Of a DNA stretch of 64,000 nt, positions 33,476-42,772 are shown one piece after another (position 1 is the first letter of the stretch; each line of letters begins with the position of its first letter). The notes beneath the pieces are model-generated. The model had not been told where the DNA came from and searched no databases. It worked only from the letters and a program-made list of their open reading frames with translations. Made by a program: the position numbers and the translations under genes. Source of the DNA: CAYNVQ01 sp964400735 (GTDB lineage: Bacteria > Acidobacteriota > Aminicenantia > Aminicenantales > Aminicenantaceae); the NCBI GenBank assembly GCA_964400735.1, contig CAYNVQ010000004.1, positions 324,030-388,029 of the forward strand, in the 5' to 3' direction.

Positions 33476-34639
33476 TTGAAAAGATTACAATCTTCGAAAG
33501 CGATGAGCTGGCGCAGAACCATTTCCCCGGCCAATCATAAGGTTCTTCCGATCCTAGCATTATTTATTCTGTGTTCTTCAATTCTATGCTATTCAATTGA
33601 TGGTAGGCAGGATTCAGGGAAAGACCAGGATGGTGAGAACAAGAATGACCTGATTTTACTTCCGATCGCCTATTACACACCCTTAACCAAGATTGCTGGC
33701 GGCTTTGGCGGAATTTATTACTTAAAGAGCCTGGAAGATCGATTGAAGGGATCTCCTTCCACTATTTTCATGGATCTCATCTACACCCAGAGGAAGCAGA
33801 TCGTGTGTGAAGTCACACCCAGCCTTTATTTTAAAGGGGGAGATTTTCATCTGACGGGTTATCTGGGATTCAAGGATTTTGCGGACAAATTTTACGGAAT
33901 CGGATCCAATACCACCGAGGATATGGAAGAGGATTTCGGGTATCAAAGTCTTAAGATAAACGTGTCCATCCGAAGGAGATACGGATCTTACCTGTACCTG
34001 GGGCTTCAGTATGATTTCGAATCTTTCAAACCCACCCAATTCAAGCAGGAAGGGATTCTGGATTCAGGTGAGGTCAATGGAAGCGAAGGAGGAAATGTTT
34101 CCGGGCTGGGCGGGATTTTCATTTGGGATAGCCGCGATGACGTATTTTTTCCCACAAGCGGAATGCTTCTGCAGGCGTCAGCCACCCTTTTTGCCCCCAT
34201 TCTGGGCGGCGATTATCGATTTCAACGGTTTTCCGTTGATTTTCGTCAATATTTCACCCTGTTTTCTAACCACGTTCTAGCCTGTCAAGAAAGCATCCAG
34301 TCCTCTTCAGGAGCAGTCCCTTTCCAATGGCTTCCCATCATGGGCGGCCCTTGGGTGATGCGGGGATATATCCTCGGGCGATTCAGGGATAAAAATTCAA
34401 TCGTCATTCAGATGGAGTACCGCCTTCCGCTAGTGTGGAAATTTGGCATGGCGGTTTTTCTTGGCTGTGGGAACGTGGCCCAAAGAATGAGCCAATTCAG
34501 ATTGGATGAATTTAAGTTGGCCGGAGGTTTCGGGATTCGATATCGTCTCCTTAAAAAATTCTCCACCAATATACGGCTGGATTTCGGGTTTGCCAGAGGG
34601 TCTTTCGGCGTCTATGCCATGATCAACGAAGCATTTTAG
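33476..34639 (+). CDS. BamA/TamA family outer-membrane beta-barrel protein
   Basis: A 387-residue protein with a signal-like N-terminus and alternating beta strands through its whole length. It includes 'GIFIWDSRDDVFFPTSGML', the surface-antigen D15 strand pair 'PIMGGPWVMRGYILGRFRDK', and a C-terminal Phe (MINEAF) as expected for a barrel end signal. POTRA domains are missing, so this is a 'barrel only' member of the family. It is not the essential BamA. The start is uncertain: TTG at 33476 or ATG at 33503, neither with a strong ribosome site. Function could be lipid, protein or small-molecule passage. Confidence 0.78.
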   Translation: MKRLQSSKAMSWRRTISPANHKVLPILALFILCSSILCYSIDGRQDSGKDQDGENKNDLILLPIAYYTPLTKIAGGFGGIYYLKSLEDRLKGSPSTIFMDLIYTQRKQIVCEVTPSLYFKGGDFHLTGYLGFKDFADKFYGIGSNTTEDMEEDFGYQSLKINVSIRRRYGSYLYLGLQYDFESFKPTQFKQEGILDSGEVNGSEGGNVSGLGGIFIWDSRDDVFFPTSGMLLQASATLFAPILGGDYRFQRFSVDFRQYFTLFSNHVLACQESIQSSSGAVPFQWLPIMGGPWVMRGYILGRFRDKNSIVIQMEYRLPLVWKFGMAVFLGCGNVAQRMSQFRLDEFKLAGGFGIRYRLLKKFSTNIRLDFGFARGSFGVYAMINEAF

Positions 34640-34657
34640 ATACGGTGCTGTCAATAT

Positions 34658-34746
34658 GGGGGCGTCCCATCTAGGGACACCCTATATTTCAATATTTGCT
34701 TTTTATTAACGGAATATTATAGAGTGTCCCTGAATGGAACGTCCCC
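34658..34746. repeat. REPIN/MITE-like palindromic element, copy A
   Basis: An 89-base element with 29-base terminal inverted repeats: 34658-34686 against 34718-34746, 24 of 29 positions paired. The arms begin GGGGGCGTCCCATC and end CCTATA around an AT-rich 31-base middle. An 89-base copy with the same layout lies at 60275-60363. Confidence 0.75.
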
Positions 34747-34770
34747 TGTTGTTCTCTAAGGACGGTTTCG

Positions 34771-34868
34771 GAAGGCTGGGTTAGGTTGGGTCAGGGGCTT
34801 CAACGTCGTATCGACATTTCCCTGCTCCTTTGTTCCACTTTTTTCTGCCGTCACTGTGGGACAAAGCC
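34771..34868 (+). repeat. Dispersed repeat family 2, copy next to element A
   Basis: Begins GAAGGCTGGGTTAGGTTGGG and contains CGACATTTCCCTGC, then a TGTGGGACAAAGCC end. The same string follows the palindromic element at 60391, and related copies lie at 48982-49080 and (inverted) 26651-26721. It runs up to the S9 peptidase ribosome site. Confidence 0.65.
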
Positions 34869-34891
34869 ATTTTTTTAAAAGGAGGTTAAGA

Positions 34892-36919
34892 GTGAGAAAG
34901 AAGAATTTTCAGATCATCGGTTTTATCCTAGCTTTCTTCCTGCTCGAGGTTTGGGGATTCGGCGGACAGAAAGATTACAAGCTGCTGGATAAAGAAACCT
35001 ACATGGAGATGGAATCGGTGAGGAGCCCGAACATATCCCCAGACGGAAAGCTGATCATTTTTACCCGCAGTTGGGTGGATAAGATTCAGGATCGTCAGGC
35101 GAGCAATCTCTGGCTCGTGGATGTCGAAGGGGAGAGGATCCGCGAGCTCACCCATGGGAATTGGAGGGATTCTTCTCCTGTGTGGTCTCCGGATGGAAGA
35201 AAAATCGCTTTTCTTTCCGACCGGGATGGAACGAACCAAATCCATGTGATGTGGCTCGACACTCGAGAGGTGGCTCAGCTCACCCACATCCCGCTCAGCC
35301 CAGGAAATTTGAACTGGTCTCCGGACGGAAAGTCGCTGGCCTTCACCATGTTTTTAGAGGACAGAGATCCTGTCCTATCCGTCAAGCTCCCCGAAAGGCC
35401 GAAAGGCGCGAAGTGGGCCGATCCGGCCATCATTATCGACAGGCTAAGCTGGAGAAGGGACGGCCGGGGACCCGTGCCTAAGGGGTATTCTCATATCTTC
35501 GTCATCGATGCAGAATTGGGCGGAACACCGAAGCAGGTGACCTCAGGGGACTATTCCCACAACGCCCCCCAGTGGTCGGCTGATGGCAAAAAGATCTATT
35601 TCAGTGCCATCCGTAAGCCAGATGCGGAGTATTTGCGCGGGGATTCGGAGATCTACTCGGTGGACTTGGAAACTCTAGAGATCAAGACGCTAACCGACCG
35701 GAAGGGGCCGGATTTCGGACCTCAAATCTCTCCGGATGGGAACTGGATAGCCTATACGGGTTATGACGATAGAAATTACACCAGCCATCTTTCCAGCCTT
35801 TACCTTATGGACTCCGAAGGCGGCAGAAAACGTCTTCTAGCCGGAGACCTTCCCAATTCCCCTTCCAGCATAACCTGGGCGCCAGATGGCTCCGGTGTCT
35901 ATTATTTGATGAGGGAGAAGGGCGTTTCGAATTTATATTATGTTTCAACGGATGGAAAGATTAAAGAGATCACACAGGGCGTCCATTATCTCTCCGGAAT
36001 AAGCCTGGCAAAAAACGGGCGGGTGGCGGCCACCAGGTCCACGTTTTATTCGCCCGATTATTTGGGCACCTTCACCCTGGATCAGCCGGACAGGTTTGTG
36101 AAGCTGGTGGACGTCAACGAAGATATTTTGGCCAACGTTAAGCTCGGGGAGGTTGAGGAGCTCTGGTTCAAGTCTCAGGATGGCCTCGACCTGCAGGGAT
36201 GGTTGATCAAGCCGGCGGAATTTGAATCCGGCAAGAAATACCCGATGGTTCTGTATATCCACGGCGGGCCCTGGGCCATGTATTCCGTGCGTTTCGATTG
36301 GGCCTGGCAGAATTTCGCGGCCAACGGATATGCTGTGCTATACATGAATCCGCGGGGAAGCACGGGATACGGACAGGATTTCGTCAACGGCATCCAGTTT
36401 TCCTATCCCGGTGAGGATGGCGACGATCTTATCGCCGGTGTAGATGCGGCCATCGCCAAGGGCTTCATCGATGAGGATAATCTGTTTGTCTGCGGAGGAA
36501 GCGGCGGAGGGGTGCTGACAGCCTGGCTGGTGGGACATACGGCTCCCGATAAGTTCAGAGCAGCGGTTTCCATGCGGCCGGTGATCGACTGGCATTCCTT
36601 CGTGGGGACGACCGACGGGTCGAGCTGGTACAGGCAGTTTAAAAAATATCCCTGGGAAGACCCGATGGAGTATGCGCTCCGTTCCCCGCTGCATTACGTG
36701 GGAAATGTGAAAACCCCGACCATGGTAATGACTGGAGAAGCTGACCTGCGCACGCCGATGGGACAGAGCGAGGAGTACTACCGTGCCCTGAAGATGCTGA
36801 AGAAGGACACGCTTTTGGTGCGGATGCCGGGTGAGTTTCACGGTTGGAGACGGCCTTCACACCGTCTCCTTCAGCAGCTTTATCTTCTGGCCTGGTTCGA
36901 GAATTATCGAACCAATTAG
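34892..36919 (+). CDS. S9 family serine peptidase (acylaminoacyl/dipeptidyl peptidase type), exported
   Basis: 675 residues: signal/anchor (FQIIGFILAFFLLEVWGFG), a WD40/TolB-like propeller ('PNISPDGKLIIF', 'PVWSPDGRKIAFLSD', 'LNWSPDGKSLAF', 'PQWSADGKKIYFS') and a C-terminal alpha/beta hydrolase domain. The catalytic triad is visible as Ser537 (CGGSGGG), Asp618 (TGEADLRTP) and His650 (PGEFHGW). 'YIHGGPWAMY' supplies the oxyanion site. It releases short peptides outside the cytoplasm. The start is GTG at 34892 because a perfect AGGAGG lies 6 bases before it; the upstream ATG at 34856 falls in repeat sequence. Confidence 0.92.
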   Translation: MRKKNFQIIGFILAFFLLEVWGFGGQKDYKLLDKETYMEMESVRSPNISPDGKLIIFTRSWVDKIQDRQASNLWLVDVEGERIRELTHGNWRDSSPVWSPDGRKIAFLSDRDGTNQIHVMWLDTREVAQLTHIPLSPGNLNWSPDGKSLAFTMFLEDRDPVLSVKLPERPKGAKWADPAIIIDRLSWRRDGRGPVPKGYSHIFVIDAELGGTPKQVTSGDYSHNAPQWSADGKKIYFSAIRKPDAEYLRGDSEIYSVDLETLEIKTLTDRKGPDFGPQISPDGNWIAYTGYDDRNYTSHLSSLYLMDSEGGRKRLLAGDLPNSPSSITWAPDGSGVYYLMREKGVSNLYYVSTDGKIKEITQGVHYLSGISLAKNGRVAATRSTFYSPDYLGTFTLDQPDRFVKLVDVNEDILANVKLGEVEELWFKSQDGLDLQGWLIKPAEFESGKKYPMVLYIHGGPWAMYSVRFDWAWQNFAANGYAVLYMNPRGSTGYGQDFVNGIQFSYPGEDGDDLIAGVDAAIAKGFIDEDNLFVCGGSGGGVLTAWLVGHTAPDKFRAAVSMRPVIDWHSFVGTTDGSSWYRQFKKYPWEDPMEYALRSPLHYVGNVKTPTMVMTGEADLRTPMGQSEEYYRALKMLKKDTLLVRMPGEFHGWRRPSHRLLQQLYLLAWFENYRTN

Positions 36920-36979
36920 GAAGAGGATTTTTCTGCCGATGTCCTGTGATCGTTGTTGGGGAATCTTTCCGTATGATTT

Positions 36980-37681
36980 TCAGACGAGAAATCTGAGCTG
37001 GCCGTTTTTGATGAGGCTGATTTCATGGCACATGAATTTAATGACATTCATGTCATGGGAGATGAAGACATAGGCGAGGCCCCTCTGCCTCTGCAAATCC
37101 TTGAGAAGATTCAGGATCTGAGCCTGGACCGAGATGTCCAGGGCAGATGTGGGCTCGTCGAGGACGATGATTTCCGGATCGAGAAACAGTATCCTGGCCA
37201 ATGCCACACGCTGGTTTTGCCCACCCGATACTTCACTGGGATATCGGACTAGAATCTCTTCGTCCAGCCCTACGGTCTGGAAGCTCTTTTTAATCGTATC
37301 CGTCCATTTTTCCCTTGGAAGTTCAGCCAGGTTAAGGACTTCCTCCAGCGATTTCTGGATCGTCTTTTTTGGATTGAGCGATCCCTCGGGGTCCTGGAAC
37401 ATCATCTGGACTTTTTTTCTGAATATAGAGAACTCCCTCTTTGTGATTTTATTTAAGGATTGTCCCTGATAGAGGACCTGTCCTCCGGACGGTTTTTCGA
37501 TGGCAGCGATTATCTTTCCCAGCGTTGTTTTTCCTGTACCCGATTCGCCCACTATACCGAAGGTTTGACCTCCTTGGACTTTGAATGAGACGTTCTCCAA
37601 AATATTCTCAGGTTTATGGGCGAACAGACCTGTACGGAAGGTCTTTGAGATTTTTTGAACCTCTAGCTGTACAGCACACAT
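36980..37681 (-). CDS. ABC importer ATPase, OppF/DppF-like, short C-terminus
   Basis: A 233-residue ATPase: Walker A 'GESGTGKTTLGK', Q-loop 'MMFQDPEGSLNP', signature 'VSGGQNQRVALARIL', Walker B 'IIVLDEPTSALD', H-loop 'VFISHDMNVI'. It belongs to the peptide/nickel importer subgroup. The usual 60-90-residue oligopeptide C-terminal extension is absent: the protein stops shortly after the H-loop (LIKNGQLRFLV). It overlaps the end of the partner ATPase gene by 19 bases and is the last gene of a seven-gene operon. A longer start at 37732 would overlap the partner gene by 70 bases and is less likely. Confidence 0.85.
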   Translation of the reverse strand: MCAVQLEVQKISKTFRTGLFAHKPENILENVSFKVQGGQTFGIVGESGTGKTTLGKIIAAIEKPSGGQVLYQGQSLNKITKREFSIFRKKVQMMFQDPEGSLNPKKTIQKSLEEVLNLAELPREKWTDTIKKSFQTVGLDEEILVRYPSEVSGGQNQRVALARILFLDPEIIVLDEPTSALDISVQAQILNLLKDLQRQRGLAYVFISHDMNVIKFMCHEISLIKNGQLRFLV

Positions 37682-38601
37682 TTGACGTCTCTTTTTTTGT
37701 CCCTGACAAAATCCGGTTTTTTTATGACACAAATTTCTTTCTTATAGGGACACCTCGGGTGAAACTTGCATCCTTCAGGAGGCCTGATCATAGAGGGAGA
37801 AGTTCCCGGTATGGGTTTAAAACCCCGCCGGGGAAGGCTTTCCAGCAATCCTATCGAGTAGGGATGAAGGGGTTTTTTGAAAAATTCCTCTGTCGGCCCT
37901 TTTTCGACTATTTCTCCGGAATACATGACGGCTGTCCTGTCGGAGATTTCCATGACGGCATCGAGGTCATGAGAGATAAACAGCATGGATGAATGGCCCA
38001 TTTCTTTGACGAGTTGGAGCTCCTGAAGGACCATCGTGCGCAGACGGGAATCCAGTCCCGTCGTGGGTTCATCTGCTATGATAATTTGAGGATTCAGGAT
38101 AACGGCCATGCCTATCAGAATCCTCTGTTTCATCCCTCCCGACATTTCATGGGGATAGGCCCTTAGGGCATTATCCGGTCCCTTGAAACGAAGCCTTTTA
38201 AGCAACTCTTTTGCCGTTCTGATAGCATTCTTTTTTTTCATCCCCCTGTGTACGATAAGCGGCTCTGTCATCTGGTGCCCGATCGAGAAAACAGGATTCA
38301 AGGCCAGTGAAGGATTTTGCATGACCAGAGCGACCTCTCGTTCTCTGATCTGAGCGAGTTTTTTTTCTCTCAATCGAAGGAGGTCTTGGTCCTTGAAGAG
38401 AATTTGTCCCCGGATTTTAGCGTTGGCGGGGAGCAGGTTCAGTATAGAGTGGGCGATGACAGATTTTCCGCAGCCCGTCTCTCCCACAAGAGCCAGGGTT
38501 TCTTCCTCGGGGAGCACAAAAGAGACATTGTCGACGGCCTTGACCGGCCCCAGTGATGTGTCGAAAGTGATATCTAAGTTTTTTATGGCTAAGTGACTCA
38601 T
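37663..38601 (-). CDS. ABC importer ATPase, OppD/DppD-like
   Basis: A 312-residue ATPase with Walker A 'GETGCGKSVIAH', Q-loop 'VMQNPSLALNPVF', signature 'MSGGMKQRILIGMA', Walker B 'IIIADEPTTGLD' and H-loop 'LFISHDLDAV'. The C-terminal oligopeptide-transporter domain is present ('LHPYSIGLLESLPRRG', then 'GCKFHPRCPYKKEICVIKKP' with conserved cysteines), as in DppD/OppD. It energises the importer together with the shorter second ATPase. It starts 6 bases after the OppC-like stop. Confidence 0.9.
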   Translation of the reverse strand: MSHLAIKNLDITFDTSLGPVKAVDNVSFVLPEEETLALVGETGCGKSVIAHSILNLLPANAKIRGQILFKDQDLLRLREKKLAQIREREVALVMQNPSLALNPVFSIGHQMTEPLIVHRGMKKKNAIRTAKELLKRLRFKGPDNALRAYPHEMSGGMKQRILIGMAVILNPQIIIADEPTTGLDSRLRTMVLQELQLVKEMGHSSMLFISHDLDAVMEISDRTAVMYSGEIVEKGPTEEFFKKPLHPYSIGLLESLPRRGFKPIPGTSPSMIRPPEGCKFHPRCPYKKEICVIKKPDFVRDKKRDVKCVLYS

Positions 38602-38607
38602 AGCAGC

Positions 38608-39417
38608 TTATTTCAATTCGATCCCTTTTTGCTCCTCGAAATAAAAACCCAGAAGCACGATAGAAAAAACGAACAGGACGATACAAATCCCTGGTGGCAA
38701 ATACCACCACCACATCTCATTGACGAATCCTCCCTTGATAAAGGCAAAATTAATCATTAGACCCCAGCTCTTCAGGGAAGGATCTCCCAATCCGAGAAAA
38801 GACAGTGACGCTTCCGAGATCATGGCTGTGGCCACGGTTAGCATAAATTTAGGTACCACCACGGGAAAGATGTTGGGAAGGATATCCGAGAAAATGATAT
38901 GGCTGTTTTTGAACCCGAGACATTTAGAGGAAGCCACAAAGTCCATTTCCCTGACCTGGAGAGTTTTGGACCGGACGACGCGGGCTGTCGAAGTCCACCA
39001 CAGGAACCCAAGAGACAGCATGATGATCCAGAGGCTGGACCTTAAAAAGGCAGCCAGGATGATGATCAGGGGAATTCGCGGGATCATCAAGAAAATGTCG
39101 GTCAGCCCCATGAGCGCCTCGTCTACGGCACCCTTGAAATAGCCGGATACCAATCCGATAAAAAGACCCAAAATAGTGGCGATCGCTGCAGCGCCCAATC
39201 CGACGACCAGCGAAGCTCTGGATCCGTAAATCAGCTCGGAGAGGATGTCGTTTCCGATATCGTTCGTTCCCAGCCAATGGTTCGGACTGGGCTTTTCATA
39301 GGGTTCAAACCTTTCCCATGGATCGTGGGGTGCGATTATACCGGCGAAAAGAGAAACGAAGAGGAATAGAGCCACCATAACGAGTCCGAATCGATTCAAG
39401 GCGGTTCGTCTCTTCAA
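38608..39417 (-). CDS. ABC importer permease, OppC/DppC-like
   Basis: A 269-residue inner-membrane permease with an N-terminal helix, 'GTNDIGNDILSELIYGSRAS' (the family's N-terminal signature) and five further helices. The cytoplasmic EAA loop reads 'ASSKCLGFKNSHIIFSDILP'. It pairs with the OppB-like subunit to form the channel. Its ATG overlaps the OppB-like stop by four bases. Confidence 0.9.
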   Translation of the reverse strand: MKRRTALNRFGLVMVALFLFVSLFAGIIAPHDPWERFEPYEKPSPNHWLGTNDIGNDILSELIYGSRASLVVGLGAAAIATILGLFIGLVSGYFKGAVDEALMGLTDIFLMIPRIPLIIILAAFLRSSLWIIMLSLGFLWWTSTARVVRSKTLQVREMDFVASSKCLGFKNSHIIFSDILPNIFPVVVPKFMLTVATAMISEASLSFLGLGDPSLKSWGLMINFAFIKGGFVNEMWWWYLPPGICIVLFVFSIVLLGFYFEEQKGIELK

Positions 39418-40361
39418 GGCTTCTCCCTCACTCTTGGATCGATAACTCCATAGAGAATGTCGGTAATAAAATTGGCCCCGATGACCGTGATGGTGATGAA
39501 TAAAAAGCAGCCTTGCAGGACCGGATAATCCCGGGAAAGCAAAGCTTCGTAGATCAAGGTCCCCATTCCGTTCATCGAAAAGATGATTTCCACGAATAGG
39601 GCGCCGCTCAGCAAGAAACCGAAATCCAGGGCGACGAGTGTGAGCACGGGCAAAATAGCATTCTTGAAGATGTGCCGGAAGAGGATGGCGTTTCCGAGAA
39701 GTCCCTTAGCCCTGGCAAAAAGCACGTACAATTTTTCTTTCTCGATGATCACGCTTCCTCTCATGATCATGTAGTTCCGGGATGCGGCAAAAGCGCTCAT
39801 GATCAAAATTGGAAGGAAAAGGTGCCTCAAAATATCGCCCACCGTCCCTGTTGCATAGAATCCTTTAAAGGGAAATAGCCCCCACTTGAAAGAAAAGATG
39901 TAGAGGAAGATGATTCCGAGAAAATACGGGGGGCTGCTGTAAACGGCCAGAAAAAACCAGGTCATGGTCTTGTTAGGAAGAGTGCTTCTTTTCCATCCAA
40001 AGAGCGCACCGAGCAAAGTTCCCAGAATGGCGCCCAGAATGATGGAAGGAACCAGAAGAGCCAGAGTCCACTTCATCCTGGACAGGATGAGAGGGATGAC
40101 TTTTTGGTTGAAGTGATAGGAATAGGCGAGATCGAGGGTGAGGATATTTTTCCAGTACTGAAAAAATTGAACGGTTAGAGGCTTATCCAGTCCCAGTTCG
40201 CTCCTCAGTTCCTGTACAGCCGTTTCACTGAGGGTGAATTCTTCGCCAAGAAGGTTGGTGAGCGGATCGCCGGGCATGGCTCTGGGGATGATGAAATTGA
40301 AGGTAAAAATGATAACAAGGGCTAGAAGGTAGCGGATACATTTCTTGGTGGAGATGAACAT
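39414..40361 (-). CDS. ABC importer permease, OppB/DppB-like
   Basis: A 315-residue permease with six helices. The N-terminal 'RYLLALVIIFTFNFIIPRAM' and 'GDPLTNLLGE' are the classic OppB opening, and the EAA loop is 'FARAKGLLGNAILFRHIFKN'. It forms the channel with the OppC-like subunit. A 159-base gap separates it from the upstream hypothetical gene. The ribosome site is weak (TTAGGGC just before the ATG). Confidence 0.9.
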   Translation of the reverse strand: MFISTKKCIRYLLALVIIFTFNFIIPRAMPGDPLTNLLGEEFTLSETAVQELRSELGLDKPLTVQFFQYWKNILTLDLAYSYHFNQKVIPLILSRMKWTLALLVPSIILGAILGTLLGALFGWKRSTLPNKTMTWFFLAVYSSPPYFLGIIFLYIFSFKWGLFPFKGFYATGTVGDILRHLFLPILIMSAFAASRNYMIMRGSVIIEKEKLYVLFARAKGLLGNAILFRHIFKNAILPVLTLVALDFGFLLSGALFVEIIFSMNGMGTLIYEALLSRDYPVLQGCFLFITITVIGANFITDILYGVIDPRVREKP

Positions 40362-40520
40362 GCCCTAACACTATACTTCAAACACCCAGCTTTTTGCCAA
40401 TACTCCTATGACGAGGTCCACATTTGCGAATAGAGAATCGGTTAGGAGGGCTGGGAGACGGCCTATACTGACTCCAGCAAAATTTATTGTGGACTAAAGA
40501 TAAATATAAATGTATCTTTT

Positions 40521-40988
40521 CTAGACTTGTTGCCAAGTTATAAATTCAGCCGAATTCTCTTTGATTCCAGCAATGATAATTTCTTTGTTTAGATTGTTAG
40601 CCCTAACAAAATAATTATAGATTCCTTTTCCTAACTTCTTTTTGGGATTGATATCCTTCGAGAATGTTTTTACTAAACGAATAAAGCTTTCACTAATTTC
40701 TTTAGCTCGTTGCTTTGAAGTTTTATTTTTGACGATTAGAACAAGCTCTATTTTGCTGCCTTTTTGCGTTATAACTGCATCAATAACATTTTCTTCTTTT
40801 TTTATGATATTGATTACTTTAAGTTTTTCTTCCTCCTTGATTTCTGGAAACATCAAACTCGTAATTTCTATTTGATGAGTGTACTCGGCTTTTAGGCAAG
40901 GTTCGCTATTTTCTACTTTTGCAAGTGAATCTATAGCAATTAATAAAAAGACAGGCATTAATAACAGAGCTGAAAATCTATTCCTCAT
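40521..40988 (-). CDS. Hypothetical exported protein, AT-rich, inserted in the importer operon
   Basis: 155 residues with a signal peptide (FSALLLMPVFLLIAIDSLA), one Cys near the mature N-terminus ('SEPCLKAEYTHQ') and an alternating alpha/beta body ('KLKVINIIKKEENVIDAVIT', 'KIELVLIVKNKTSK'). Family not recognised. ATG at 40988 has GGGAGGG about 5 bases upstream. Its codons are distinctly more A/T-rich than those of the genes on either side, and it separates the permease from the binding-protein gene, which normally lie together. A late arrival is therefore likely. Confidence 0.6.
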   Translation of the reverse strand: MRNRFSALLLMPVFLLIAIDSLAKVENSEPCLKAEYTHQIEITSLMFPEIKEEEKLKVINIIKKEENVIDAVITQKGSKIELVLIVKNKTSKQRAKEISESFIRLVKTFSKDINPKKKLGKGIYNYFVRANNLNKEIIIAGIKENSAEFITWQQV

Positions 40989-41155
40989 TACACCCTCCCT
41001 TTCAAATAGTAGCATAATATCCTCTTCTAGATACTAATATAATTAAGTTGCCGTTTCAACCGCCATGAATCCAATGGCCTGCCTGACTTCCAGAAGCAGC
41101 GCAGAAATAAGGATGCTTCCTATGACGAGGAAAGATTCCTTGGCTTCGTGGGTTT

Positions 41156-42766
41156 TTAATAGGGAGGAAGAGAATCTTTCCGGCGAATTCTGAGGTTAAG
41201 AAAATTATTGATGTTATAAATGCCGTAGAGGGGGTTTGGAGACCAGCCGGTGAATTTTTTTTGATAGGGAGTCACGATACGGCTCCAATACAAGGCAATT
41301 GCTGGAAGATTCTCGGCATAATAATTTTGCACTTCAACCGCCAGTTCGTCGAGCCTGGCTTTATCGGTCGTCGAAAGGATCGCATCGCAAAGCCTTAAAA
41401 ATTCGGGATTCTCGATATTGTGGAGAACGCCCTCTCCGGTTCTTCGGCTGTCGAAATATCCGGTGGCCCAGTTGGCATGCATGAACATCCCCCAGGGAGA
41501 TGTCCGTGAGATCACCAGGTCATACTCATATTTGTCTTTTAGGCTCGTCCAGGTGTTATCGTCCACATTTTTCAAAAACGCTTCGATTCCGACTCGCTGA
41601 AGATAATCTTTGATCAGTTCGGCCAACCGCACATAGTCTTCGCTGATCAAGAGAGAAAGCTTGAGATCCATGCCTCGCCTATCTTCACGGATACCATTGC
41701 CGTCCCGGTCCAGATATCCCGTCTTTTCCAGGATCATATTTGCCTTTTGAGGGTCGAAGAGGCATTTTTCAGTCTCGGTGAATCCCGGCATAACCCTGGG
41801 CACAAACCCCTTGTTTGGAACCTCGCCGTAGTTCAATAGATCGAGCTTGATGATCTCTTTGTAATCAAGGGCGTAGGAGATGGCTTCTCTGAAGGATAAA
41901 TCGGACATAGGTTCTTTTTTGATATTGAAGGCGAGAAATTTCAGCCCGAGGTGAGGTTCCTCCAAAAACTCGAAATTTCCTGTGGCTTTCAATCTGGCGA
42001 GATTGGGATATGGATAGGAAGAAGCATAACTGTAGAAGGTGTCCACCTCCTTCTTCTCCAGCGCCAGTGCTAACACATCTTTATTGTTGTACAGCTGGAG
42101 TACGATGCTGCTGATTTCTGGCCTTTGTCCTTTCCAATAATGGTTTTTCTGAAAGGATATAACTCCGGAATTCAAATCGATTCTTTCGATGACGAAAGGC
42201 CCACAGCCTATGATTTCGCCTGTCTGAATGTATCTCAAAGGATCTTCGACGACTCCCCAGATGTGTTTGGGCAGAAGGTTGTAGGTCGTGAAGTCGAAGT
42301 CGAGCCTGGTGTAAGGGCGAGAGAGCTTGAGCACCAGAATGTCATCTCCAATGGTTTGAACCTCGCTCACGAGATCTCTCATCCACCTGGCATAAGGAAC
42401 CTCCTGGGCGAGAAGCTCGATAGAGAATTTCGCGTCTTCTGCCGATACTTTGGTTCCGTCGCTCCAGTAAAGATCGGGATCGAAATGGAAGGTCCATTCA
42501 GTCAGGTCGTTTGAAATCTCCCATCTGCTCACGATAAGCCCCTCGACCTGACCTCCTCGAGTCATGGTCATCAATGGGGGATTGGAGATCTGGGCATAAG
42601 CAGCTAAGCTCGAATCTCCCAGGAGGCTGGCTGATTTCAGCCTTTCTTTTGTGGTTCCAATAGTAAGGCTATCCCCATTTTTTTGTCGTGAGTTCTGTTC
42701 CACACAAGAAAGATTCAGAAGAATACCTATGAGGAAGAAGACAGAAAGATATGTCCGTCTATTCAT
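41156..42766 (-). CDS. Extracellular solute-binding protein, family 5 (lipoprotein)
   Basis: 536 residues with a lipoprotein signal (LIGILLNLSC, acylated Cys21). The family-5 layout is visible: 'EWTFHFDPDLYWSDGTKVSA' near residue 90, 'FREAISYALDYKEIIKLDLL', and 'DLVISRTSPWGM' in the C-terminal lobe. It delivers substrate to the OppBCDF-like transporter. Family 5 binds peptides, but also oligosaccharides, nickel and other ligands. The gene just upstream is a sugar kinase, which makes a glycoside ligand worth considering. Confidence 0.9.
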   Translation of the reverse strand: MNRRTYLSVFFLIGILLNLSCVEQNSRQKNGDSLTIGTTKERLKSASLLGDSSLAAYAQISNPPLMTMTRGGQVEGLIVSRWEISNDLTEWTFHFDPDLYWSDGTKVSAEDAKFSIELLAQEVPYARWMRDLVSEVQTIGDDILVLKLSRPYTRLDFDFTTYNLLPKHIWGVVEDPLRYIQTGEIIGCGPFVIERIDLNSGVISFQKNHYWKGQRPEISSIVLQLYNNKDVLALALEKKEVDTFYSYASSYPYPNLARLKATGNFEFLEEPHLGLKFLAFNIKKEPMSDLSFREAISYALDYKEIIKLDLLNYGEVPNKGFVPRVMPGFTETEKCLFDPQKANMILEKTGYLDRDGNGIREDRRGMDLKLSLLISEDYVRLAELIKDYLQRVGIEAFLKNVDDNTWTSLKDKYEYDLVISRTSPWGMFMHANWATGYFDSRRTGEGVLHNIENPEFLRLCDAILSTTDKARLDELAVEVQNYYAENLPAIALYWSRIVTPYQKKFTGWSPNPLYGIYNINNFLNLRIRRKDSLPPY

Positions 42767-42772
42767 GGGGGC

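Noticed and set aside
36920..36979. Possible terminator between the converging S9 peptidase and ABC importer operons
   Set aside because: No GC-rich stem followed by a T run is present. The same holds for the 15-base gap at 1626-1640.
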